Shown piece after piece: positions 1-6,034 of a stretch of 18,269 bases of DNA. The position numbers and the translations under genes were made by a program. This stretch comes from Clostridia bacterium (GTDB lineage: Bacteria; Bacillota; Clostridia; Oscillospirales; UBA644), in assembly GCA_014872655.1 (NCBI GenBank), contig WHHJ01000040.1, positions 1 through 18,269 of the forward strand. The letters are read 5' to 3'. The notes beneath the pieces were generated by a model. It did no database searches and was not told the DNA's origin. It saw nothing but the letters and a program-made list of their open reading frames with translations. The first letter of the stretch is position 1; every line of letters begins with the position of its first letter.

Positions 1-34
1 TTTGTTTGTTATCCACATTATAAATCGGTATCAT
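1..34 (-). CDS. possible N-terminus of a further minus-strand gene, cut by the window edge
   Basis: An ATG at 34-32 on the minus strand opens a frame that stays open to the window edge and encodes about 11 residues (starting MIPIYNV). It would lie 37 bp behind the stop of the preceding membrane protein, a normal operon spacing. No purine-rich ribosome binding site is visible in front of it and the visible peptide is too short to recognise. This is only a possible continuation of the prfA operon. Confidence 0.2.
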   Translation of the reverse strand, partial: MIPIYNVDNKQ

Positions 35-71
35 TTTAACTAATGTTTAACAGGGGTATCTGAAAATTTGT

Positions 72-1001
72 TTATTTTTGCTTTGTTTTTCGCGGTGGAC
101 GGGCAAGAGTTTGCCACTTGTATTCTTTGTCCGGAGTAATATGGAAGAGTTGTTTTGTTGACGAAGGTAGGGGACGAATCGTCAATTCATATAATCTGTC
201 GATGTACTTTGCCTTGATAGCAGCTTTTCCTCCGCGTTTTGCTGCCCTGAGAAGAATCAGAATGTTGTATACGATCCCTGCCAGGATTGCATTGACTGCA
301 ATGGCAGCCAGAAGACGCCAACCCTGAATATGGATGGTATATCCTTCCGGCGTTCCGAAAAAAACTTTCGGTGCCCAATAGGACTGCGATAATTGGCGAT
401 TCAGTGCTTCGTCGTCTAACGTAGAAGCACTGCCTAAAGGCGGTGTTTGCTCGATAAAGCGGATGGCAAAACCGAATCGCATCGGCTGAATATCTTCAAT
501 GGTTTGAAAGGTTCCCGGCGGTGCGGGGAAAATCGCACTTAGAATGCAGATCAACAGCCCAATCAGTGCAAAGACAGATAATTTTTTAGTTAATCGGGGC
601 AGTTGGATAATCAAGCCTAGGACTGCCGCGGCAACAACCGACAAGATCAAAACATTTGCCAGTAATTTTGCCCAGTCAATCGTTGTTTGATATTGGTCAT
701 AACGAGGCAAAATAAAAGAAGTATTCAATCCTTTTTCTGTAAGAGTTTGAATTTGTTCTTCATTTAAAGATTGTTCAACGAACTTGATCGGAATACCAAA
801 AGTCAGATGTTGAAGTTCAGCTGCATCTGTAACAGAATAAGGCAACCGAGGTAAAATCGCGCTTAATGTTGTTAGTACGCCACCGACTAAAAGGCAGGTC
901 AAAAGAAAGATGGCGACTTTAAGCCCCATTGTGCCCTTTTCTTTTTTATCTGTTACATCTGTATTTTTAATCTTTTTGTCTTTGAATTTGTCTTTGCTCA
1001 T
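72..1001 (-). CDS. four-TM membrane protein made of two tandem homologous halves, unknown function
   Basis: This 309-aa protein is not one I recognise. It has a Lys/Asp-rich N-terminus (1-26) and four hydrophobic segments at about 27-50, 111-135, 141-160 and 228-253, with a basic C-terminal tail of about 55 residues. The two halves are clearly related. TM1 ends in LSAILPRLP and TM3 in LSAIFPAPP, and each is followed by a matching loop (LTFGIPIKFVEQ against MRFGFAIRFIEQ). Each half closes with a (D/G)W-(A/R)LLA segment that enters TM2 or TM4. By the positive-inside rule the two 60-residue loops should face outward and both termini should be cytoplasmic. The start ATG overlaps the prfA stop as ATGA, so translation is probably coupled to release factor 1. 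Stop is TAA. The function is unknown; a sensor or envelope role is only a guess from topology. Confidence 0.85.
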   Translation of the reverse strand: MSKDKFKDKKIKNTDVTDKKEKGTMGLKVAIFLLTCLLVGGVLTTLSAILPRLPYSVTDAAELQHLTFGIPIKFVEQSLNEEQIQTLTEKGLNTSFILPRYDQYQTTIDWAKLLANVLILSVVAAAVLGLIIQLPRLTKKLSVFALIGLLICILSAIFPAPPGTFQTIEDIQPMRFGFAIRFIEQTPPLGSASTLDDEALNRQLSQSYWAPKVFFGTPEGYTIHIQGWRLLAAIAVNAILAGIVYNILILLRAAKRGGKAAIKAKYIDRLYELTIRPLPSSTKQLFHITPDKEYKWQTLARPPRKTKQK

Positions 1002-2083
1002 TCTTCCTCATCCTCATAGTGACTGAGCTTTTCGGCTTGATCGGTCGTGATCAGAGCGTCAATCAGTTCATCTAAATCCCCGTCCATAATCTGCGGAAGT
1101 TTATATAGGGTTAAGCCGATTCGGTGATCGGTTACACGTCCCTGCGGAAAGTTATAGGTTCGAATGCGCTCACTGCGATCTCCGGAACCTACTTGACTAC
1201 GACGGTCCTGCGCAATTTTTTCGTTTTGTTCAGCTTGCATTTTTTCAAAAATTTTAGAGCGAAGAATTTTCATCGCTTTTTCTTTGTTTTTGTATTGGCT
1301 GCGTTCATCCTGGCAGTCTACGACGGTATCCGTCGGGATGTGAATAATACGAATTGCGGATTCTGTCTTGTTGACGTGCTGTCCGCCTGCTCCGCCGGAG
1401 CGGTGTGTTTCAATAATCAAGTCATTGGGATTGATGTCGACTTCCACATCATCGACTTCAGGCAGAACGGCAACAGTAACCGTCGAGGTGTGGATTCTTC
1501 CCTGAGATTCTGTTTCCGGAACGCGTTGTACGCGATGAACGCCGCTTTCAAATTTCAAACGGCTGTATGCCCCTTGTCCGTCAATCGAAAAACTGATTTC
1601 TTTAATGCCACCCAACTCGGTTTCGTTGAGGGAAAGAACTTCGGTTCGAAATCCTTTTGCATCTGCATACATTGAATACATCCGATATAGAGAATGGGCA
1701 AACAAAGCGGCTTCTTCACCTCCTGCACCTCCGCGAATTTCCACAATAACACTGCGGTCATCGTTGGGATCTCTGGGCAAGAGAAGAATCTTAATTTCAT
1801 TTTCTAATTGTACTAAAGTTTGCTTTGCCTGTTCGAATTCCTCTTCTACCATTTGACGAAAATCGCTGTCCAAAGGTGTGTCCAACAATTCTCGCGCTTC
1901 CTGTACCGTATCGTATGTTTTTTGATACTCTAAATATTTTTCGTTGATGGGTTCGAGTGTTTTATGCTCTTTCATCAATGTTTTAAATTGTTCCTGGTCG
2001 GTGATTACGTCCGGATCAGATAGCTTTTGCTGGATTTGTTCAAATCGCTGTGCAATATTTTTTAATTTTTCTAAAAGTTCCAT
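998..2083 (-). CDS. prfA: peptide chain release factor 1 (RF1)
   Basis: Class I release factor that reads UAA and UAG in the ribosomal A site and triggers hydrolysis of peptidyl-tRNA. The length of 361 aa is the family norm. The GGQ catalytic motif is at about residues 233-235 (GAGGQHVNKT). The stop-codon recognition tripeptide appears as PET at 189-191, the form common in Firmicute RF1, where E. coli has PAT. The N-terminal coiled-coil region (about 1-100) and the RSERIRTYNFPQ stretch near the C-terminus are also typical. The start ATG at 2083 has GGAG at 2090-2093, six bases upstream, and a consensus promoter lies behind it. The gene overlaps the next one by 4 bp. prmC, which methylates the GGQ glutamine and often neighbours prfA, is not in this window. 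Confidence 0.98.
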   Translation of the reverse strand: MELLEKLKNIAQRFEQIQQKLSDPDVITDQEQFKTLMKEHKTLEPINEKYLEYQKTYDTVQEARELLDTPLDSDFRQMVEEEFEQAKQTLVQLENEIKILLLPRDPNDDRSVIVEIRGGAGGEEAALFAHSLYRMYSMYADAKGFRTEVLSLNETELGGIKEISFSIDGQGAYSRLKFESGVHRVQRVPETESQGRIHTSTVTVAVLPEVDDVEVDINPNDLIIETHRSGGAGGQHVNKTESAIRIIHIPTDTVVDCQDERSQYKNKEKAMKILRSKIFEKMQAEQNEKIAQDRRSQVGSGDRSERIRTYNFPQGRVTDHRIGLTLYKLPQIMDGDLDELIDALITTDQAEKLSHYEDEEE

Positions 2084-2137
2084 AATTTACTCCGAAAAAA
2101 GTCCTTTATCCTTATCATTTTGCTGTAAATTATTCTT

Positions 2138-2166
2138 ATTATACCAAATATTTACGGTTCTGTAAA
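2138..2166 (-). promoter_or_regulatory. sigma-A promoter of the prfA operon
   Basis: Read on the minus strand, TTTACA (2166-2161), a 17-bp spacer and TATAAT (2143-2138) lie about 55 bp before the prfA start codon. This is a near-consensus housekeeping promoter. It is back to back with the ribU promoter, with the two -35 elements about 42 bp apart. Confidence 0.8.
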
Positions 2167-2208
2167 GGCGCAATGGTTACATTTTTTCAAATTTGATGCG
2201 CAGCCCTC

Positions 2209-2237
2209 TTGACAAATAAGACCGGCCTGCGTATAAT
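2209..2237 (+). promoter_or_regulatory. perfect-consensus sigma-A promoter of ribU
   Basis: TTGACA at 2209-2214, exactly 17 bp of spacer, and TATAAT at 2232-2237. Transcription would start near 2244, just before the FMN aptamer. A promoter this strong suits a gene whose output is set by a downstream transcription-terminating riboswitch. Confidence 0.88.
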
Positions 2238-2247
2238 GAAAGTAACA

Positions 2248-2358
2248 ATGCTTCAGGGTTGGGTGAAATTCCCTATCGGTGGTACGCAGTCCACGAGCCG
2301 CAAGGCAGAATCGATTTGTTCGATACCGACGGTTAAAGTCCGGATGAAAGAAGACAGT
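2248..2358 (+). ncRNA. FMN riboswitch (RFN element)
   Basis: The conserved core blocks of the RFN element are present in order. The 5' P1 strand with CTTCAGGG is at about 2251-2258, then GGGTGAAATTCCC at 2261-2273, TCGGTGGTA at 2276-2284, CCACGAGCC at 2291-2299, ACCGACGGTTAAAGTC at 2325-2340, and CGGATGAAAGAAGA at 2341-2354 closing P1. The aptamer binds FMN. In Firmicutes this class controls riboflavin biosynthesis operons and the transporter ribU. Here it sits directly between a consensus promoter and ribU, with an intrinsic terminator in between, so FMN binding should reduce riboflavin uptake by premature termination. Confidence 0.95.
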
Positions 2359-2400
2359 GCGCACAACGTACGTGCGGTTTTCCGTGTAAAATCAAAGTAT

Positions 2401-2433
2401 ACCCTGTGGCCTTTGGCTGCAGGGTGTTTTTTT
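2401..2433 (+). terminator. intrinsic terminator of the FMN riboswitch
   Basis: The arms 2401-2411 (ACCCTGTGGCC) and 2415-2425 (GGCTGCAGGGT) form an 11-bp stem with two G-U pairs and a TTT loop, followed by seven T at 2427-2433. It lies between the aptamer and the ribU start codon. The ACCCTG of the 5' arm can pair instead with CAGGGT at 2254-2259 inside the aptamer, giving a candidate antiterminator. Confidence 0.88.
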
Positions 2434-2477
2434 GAGCCTCAGCATTGCAAAATATTATTTTTGTGAGGTGTTGTTTC

Positions 2478-3044
2478 ATGACAACAAAAAAAGAAATTCC
2501 GGCCATGCAGGGGAAGAATCGAATCCGACAACTTGTAACAATGGCCGCCTTGGCCGCCGTTAGTATTGTGCTGGTCTTTTTTATCCATTTTCCCATTTTC
2601 CCTGCGGTACCATTTTTGGAGTATGATCCGGCAGACATTTCCATTTTATTGTGTACCTTTTTGTTTGGCCCGCTTTCCGGCTTTTTGATGACCGTTGTGG
2701 TTTCTCTGATTCAGGGATTAACGGTTAGTGCTGCCAGTGGCGTGTACGGCATTTTGATGCATGTAATCGCTACTTCTGCATATGTTCTTTGTGCGGGCCT
2801 GTTTTATCGGTTCCATCGTACCCGGAAAGGCGCTGTTGTGGCTCTGCTGATCGGAATCTGTGCGATGGCGGTGGTGATGATTCCTGCAAACCTGCTGATT
2901 ACGCCGCTCTTTATGGGTGTTTCGGTGGATGTTGTTGTCGGCATGCTTGGTTTTATCGTATTGTTCAATGTGATCAAGGCGGGCATTAATGGAATTGTTA
3001 CTTTCATCATTTATAAACCGTTAAAGCGCGTATTGAAGATCTAA
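2478..3044 (+). CDS. ribU: riboflavin transporter RibU, ECF S-component
   Basis: Substrate-binding integral membrane subunit of an energy-coupling-factor transporter that imports riboflavin together with a shared EcfA/EcfA'/EcfT module encoded elsewhere. The protein is 188 aa, usual for S-components, and very hydrophobic, with about six predicted membrane segments. Near the N-terminus the Ala-rich MAALAAV stretch in TM1 matches the small-residue surface that S-components use to contact EcfT. The segment FLEYDPADISILL followed by FLFGPLSG (about 47-69) is characteristic of RibU. I start at ATG 2478, not at the upstream in-frame ATG 2445, because TGAGGTG at 2463-2469 is well spaced from it and 2445 has no RBS and sits close behind the terminator. 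The FMN riboswitch upstream independently supports the substrate. Confidence 0.94.
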   Translation: MTTKKEIPAMQGKNRIRQLVTMAALAAVSIVLVFFIHFPIFPAVPFLEYDPADISILLCTFLFGPLSGFLMTVVVSLIQGLTVSAASGVYGILMHVIATSAYVLCAGLFYRFHRTRKGAVVALLIGICAMAVVMIPANLLITPLFMGVSVDVVVGMLGFIVLFNVIKAGINGIVTFIIYKPLKRVLKI

Positions 3045-3049
3045 TAGAG

Positions 3050-3089
3050 ATAAGCCCGGGCGACAGAGATTGTCCGGGCTTATTTTTTT
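3050..3089 (+). terminator. intrinsic terminator after ribU
   Basis: ATAAGCCCGG (3050-3059) pairs perfectly with CCGGGCTTAT (3074-3083), and the run of seven T spans 3083-3089. It begins six bases after the ribU stop codon. Confidence 0.92.
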
Positions 3090-3156
3090 GCTTGTTGAAT
3101 CAAAAAATGAATCTGAATAAATATTCTTGTTTAATGGAATAATCGAGTTTATATAT

Positions 3157-3195
3157 AAAAGCGCAGAGGGAAAGGGGCCCATCTGCGCTTTTTTT
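3157..3195. terminator. bidirectional intrinsic terminator between ribU and the LRR gene
   Basis: AAAAGCGCAGA (3157-3167) pairs with TCTGCGCTTTT (3182-3192), with extra GGG/CCC pairing inside. On the plus strand the stem is followed by seven T (3189-3195). On the minus strand it is followed by TTTTATATAT. It can therefore end the convergent minus-strand LRR transcript and back up the ribU terminator. Confidence 0.85.
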
Positions 3196-3237
3196 AATAT
3201 TGCTGAGAATTAACAATAGTAACGTGACTATCTTCAC

Positions 3238-5193
3238 TTATATTTCCCATGGGGTCGGTTTTTGTCCTACATAATGCCAGCATCCTGCTTGAGGTGTTTC
3301 GGAATACCAATATACGGTTCTTCCCTTGGCGCCAAAGTCCCAGTTGTTACTCCAGCCTTCAGGCTTACTTGATGCCTCGCAGAAGATCTTTAAGTTCGGC
3401 TGCACCCCAAACGCATAATCATTGATGATTTGTATTCCTGCAGGAATCACAACCTCAGTTAATCCGCAGCCGCTAAAAGCAGATTTTCCGATTTCTTCTA
3501 GTTGTGAGGGTAGAGAAAGTTGCGTAAGACTAGAACAATATTCAAATGCGCTCTCTGCCACTTTTTTCAAGGAGTTCGGTAATGTTAAACGTTGCAAATT
3601 GCGACAATTTTTAAAGGCTTCCGGTCCGATTTCCGTGACAGATTCCGGGATTGTAATTTCAATTAGTTGTGAATCTGAGAATGCTTCGGAGTCGATGTAC
3701 ACTAAAGATTGCGGTAGGGAGACTTGTTGAATAGCGCTGGAAGCAAAGGCGCTGTTGCTGATCGTGACAGTCCCCTCCCGTACGGTGTAGGAAGTTGTGC
3801 CTGCCGGAAGATTGACTTGTATGAGATGGTTCCCCAAATATACAGCGTTTCCGTCTTTGTTTGCGGGGTTTTGATAAATCCCCGTTCCCTTAAATGCATC
3901 GGTTCCAATATCTCGAACGCTGTCCGGAAGTGTGATGCTTGTTAAAGAGGGACTATTTCGGAAACAGTAGTCTCCAATTGAAATCAAACCATCCGGCAAA
4001 ACAATACTAGTCAGGCTTGAGCGGCCGATCATATAAGAACCAATTCTCCGCAAGGAACTTGGGAACGTTAACTGCTTTAAGCTCGAACACACGCTGAGGG
4101 TGTAATCCGCTACGGTTACGGTTCCTTCTCTGATATCATAGGAAGTACGGCTTTTACCGTCTATTTGATCGTTGACCTCTAAAAGATGATTACCGACATA
4201 TAGGGCTCCTTCCTGCCAATTTTGCAAATTTTTATAATATGCCGTTGCGTCTATGATATCTCCCATGATGTGTATTGAAAAATCCGGAAGCGTAATTTCC
4301 TGTAAGGCAGTGCAGTCCGCAAAAGCTCTGAGCCCAATTAGAGAAACCGTTTCTGGAATCTGCACTTTTTCGAGAGAAACGCATTTAGAAAAGGCTCCGT
4401 TTCCAATTTCTGTAATTTGATCTCCAAGGTCTAAAGTTTGTAGATTGCTGCAATTTGAAAAAGCAGATAAGCCAATCGAAGCCGGGCCGACAATTGTTGC
4501 CGAGATTAACTTTGTGCAGTCCGCAAAGGCATAGGAACCGATGCTTTTTATTGTTTGGGGTAAGTAGGTTTCTTGTATCCCGCTTCTTCGAAAAGCGTCA
4601 GCCCCAATACTTGTCAGTTTGGTTCCCCACGTAACTTGTGTTAAATTGGAGCACCTTTCAAAACACTGAGAGCTGACAGATTTGACATGTTCAAGATTGA
4701 TGGATTGAAGATTCGTGCATTTTGAAAACGCTTGATATCCCAGACTGTCAATTTCTGCTTCAAAATCCAATGATAAAATATCAGTATTTTGGAATGCTTG
4801 CATATCAACAGATTTTACGGAGATGTTTTGAACTTGCTGCGGTATTTTAAGATAAACTTCTTCTCCTTCGGTGACCGGAGAGGAGAATCCGGTTACCGAA
4901 CCTGTATCATTCACTGTAACGCCGATGTAATACGACTTTTCGTAAACAGTAATATCCTGCGTTGCCGGGCTCGGAGACCAGGGCACTGTATAATCGGAAT
5001 CAGAATAATAGCCGATGAACTCATAAATCGATTCGTCAGGCTTGGGGAAATTCCAGTCTTGTCCGCTGGTTGCGGTAAAGGTTCCGACCTGAGTCCCGTT
5101 GCGATAAAGTGTTGCCGTATGGGTATTGTCCGCACTTTTGGTAATCAAAATCGTATATTTTTGGCTCTTGCCTGAAAGGCTGTTAGAAACCAA
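3238..5193 (-). CDS. C-terminal LRR_5 portion of the broken LRR gene
   Basis: A 651-codon open frame holds a third B-repeat-like segment and then a long array of BspA-type leucine-rich repeats, for example AFADCTKL, AFSNCSNL, AFKNCRNL and AFEYCSSL. Two spacer islands within the array resemble each other (GNHLLEVN...REGTVTVADY and GNHLIQVN...REGTVTISNS). Its first codon (TTG at 5193) has no SD sequence and no signal peptide follows, so this part depends on read-through of both upstream lesions. The sequence in front of it back to 5283 is also open in frame. Stop is TAA at 3238. Confidence 0.55.
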   Translation of the reverse strand: MVSNSLSGKSQKYTILITKSADNTHTATLYRNGTQVGTFTATSGQDWNFPKPDESIYEFIGYYSDSDYTVPWSPSPATQDITVYEKSYYIGVTVNDTGSVTGFSSPVTEGEEVYLKIPQQVQNISVKSVDMQAFQNTDILSLDFEAEIDSLGYQAFSKCTNLQSINLEHVKSVSSQCFERCSNLTQVTWGTKLTSIGADAFRRSGIQETYLPQTIKSIGSYAFADCTKLISATIVGPASIGLSAFSNCSNLQTLDLGDQITEIGNGAFSKCVSLEKVQIPETVSLIGLRAFADCTALQEITLPDFSIHIMGDIIDATAYYKNLQNWQEGALYVGNHLLEVNDQIDGKSRTSYDIREGTVTVADYTLSVCSSLKQLTFPSSLRRIGSYMIGRSSLTSIVLPDGLISIGDYCFRNSPSLTSITLPDSVRDIGTDAFKGTGIYQNPANKDGNAVYLGNHLIQVNLPAGTTSYTVREGTVTISNSAFASSAIQQVSLPQSLVYIDSEAFSDSQLIEITIPESVTEIGPEAFKNCRNLQRLTLPNSLKKVAESAFEYCSSLTQLSLPSQLEEIGKSAFSGCGLTEVVIPAGIQIINDYAFGVQPNLKIFCEASSKPEGWSNNWDFGAKGRTVYWYSETPQAGCWHYVGQKPTPWEI

Positions 5194-5283
5194 TAAAAAG
5201 AAAGTGTTGGTCCCATCTGTTAACGGGACAATTTTACTTTCGATAATCGTTTCGGGTGTGCAGGAGACGTCGGTATAAATCTG

Positions 5284-5505
5284 CTAGGTGCTGTCCTCGG
5301 GTACGATGATTTTATCCGCAAGCTGAAGTTGAGATTCCGAAACTTCTTGCTGATACGTCAGTGTCTGTCCGTTTTGTTCAAACCCGTCAGCTGTTGCTAC
5401 GGCAGGGTCTGGCCCCGCATATTCCCATTTTGCAAAAAGGGTTAAATCTTTGGTGACGGTAAGCGGAAAGACAACTTGTTGTGTCAGATCACTATCAAAA
5501 ACCAA
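5284..5505 (-). CDS. middle fragment of the broken LRR gene
   Basis: This frame carries the end of the second B-repeat (DSDLTQQVVFPLTVTKDL then FAKWE) and the first half of the next domain, up to the amber codon at 5286-5284. Its only start candidate is a TTG at 5505 without a ribosome binding site, so independent translation is unlikely. It is listed because its frame is identical to that of the LRR part downstream, which places the amber codon inside one original reading frame. Confidence 0.3.
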   Translation of the reverse strand: MVFDSDLTQQVVFPLTVTKDLTLFAKWEYAGPDPAVATADGFEQNGQTLTYQQEVSESQLQLADKIIVPEDST

Positions 5506-5939
5506 CCATCAAAATGAAATTTTTCTTTGGAGGTTTGCGGCTGTTGCGAAAGGATGTCGGTTGTAATCGGTTCTACCGGGATTCCGCCGTTGGTCTCAAA
5601 GGTAACCGTATACTGCTGTGTCTGTGGTGTGAAGTATGCCCAAACCGACACGTCCTGTAATAGAGGTTGATTCAGATAAGTATCTTCTGTCAGTTGATTT
5701 TTCCAAAGATCGTTGTCAAAAAACCAACCGATAAAATCAAACCCTTGTTTTTGCGGCGGTTGCGGCAGTGTAATACGCTCATTTCCGGCGGTCTGCAAAT
5801 TGCCGTATACCGTTTGCTCCGTATAAAAGGTGATCGTATGTTTTGTTTGTTGAGGGGTTCTGGAAACTCCGCATCCGGACAAAAGAGACGCAAGGAGCCC
5901 AACAACAAGTAAAAGTGTATATAATCTTTTTGTTTTCAT
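5484..5939 (-). CDS. N-terminal lipoprotein fragment of the broken LRR gene
   Basis: This is the 151-aa product that would actually be made from the intact start. It contains a lipoprotein signal peptide (MKTKRL then a hydrophobic stretch, lipobox LSGC with Cys at 23), one complete B-repeat-like module and most of a second. It ends in four out-of-frame residues (LIVI) after FDGWF. RBS AGGAG at 5949-5953 lies nine bases before the ATG. If translated, it would be a short lipid-anchored protein without any leucine-rich repeats. Confidence 0.55.
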   Translation of the reverse strand: MKTKRLYTLLLVVGLLASLLSGCGVSRTPQQTKHTITFYTEQTVYGNLQTAGNERITLPQPPQKQGFDFIGWFFDNDLWKNQLTEDTYLNQPLLQDVSVWAYFTPQTQQYTVTFETNGGIPVEPITTDILSQQPQTSKEKFHFDGWFLIVI

Positions 5940-5970
5940 ATGACTTTACTCCTAATATTTTTACAAAAAA

Positions 5971-5999
5971 ATTATATCACACACAAACAAAATTGCCAA
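5971..5999 (-). promoter_or_regulatory. sigma-A promoter of the LRR lipoprotein gene
   Basis: On the minus strand, TTGGCA (5999-5994), a 17-bp spacer and TATAAT (5976-5971), about 30 bp before the ATG. It is near consensus, so the broken gene should still be transcribed. Confidence 0.75.
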
Positions 6000-6034
6000 T
6001 CAACGGCGAATTTTAAATAATAAACTTTGATTCC

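Larger units (their letters stand above)
3238..5939 (-). pseudogene. BspA-type leucine-rich-repeat lipoprotein, broken by one frameshift and one amber codon
   Basis: Restoring one base and one codon gives a single frame of 900 codons. Expected product: lipoprotein signal with lipobox LLSGC (Cys 23), two InlB-B/Flg_new-like repeats of about 70 residues each ending in WAYF or FAKWE, a beta-sandwich-like segment (about 190-270), a third B-repeat-like segment (about 275-345), about 20 LRR_5 repeats (about 375-855; pattern I-x-x-x-A-F-x-x-C-x-x-L) and a Trp-rich tail. Such proteins are surface-anchored adhesion or host-interaction factors. Lesion 1: the T-run coding for WFFDSD has five T instead of six (plus-strand A5 at 5497-5501), shifting into a stop at 5486-5484. 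Lesion 2: TAG at 5286-5284, where family members usually carry Trp (TGG). The promoter (5971-5999), RBS AGGAG (5949-5953) and the 680-codon remainder are intact, so decay is recent, the gene is switchable, or the sequence carries errors. Confidence 0.8.

Noticed and set aside
9..17. Perfect DnaA box TTATCCACA.
   Set aside because: Only one box is visible, at the window edge, with no cluster, no AT-rich unwinding element and no dnaA/dnaN nearby. A single 9-mer can arise by chance.
1511..1517. RF1 with PET instead of PAT as the stop-recognition tripeptide, considered as altered stop decoding.
   Set aside because: PET is common in Firmicute RF1, for example B. subtilis, and TAG ends several intact genes here.
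1124..1675. Long plus-strand open frame (183 aa) opposite prfA.
   Set aside because: It lies wholly antisense to a clear RF1 gene, has no RBS and has a composition typical of a shadow frame. The same holds for the frames opposite alaS, metK and the LRR gene.
5495..5505. Programmed -1 ribosomal frameshift at the T-run in the LRR gene.
   Set aside because: The zero-frame codons TGG TTT TTG do not form an X-XXY-YYZ heptamer; the P-site tRNA would mispair at its first position after a -1 shift. The amber codon further on would stop the product anyway.
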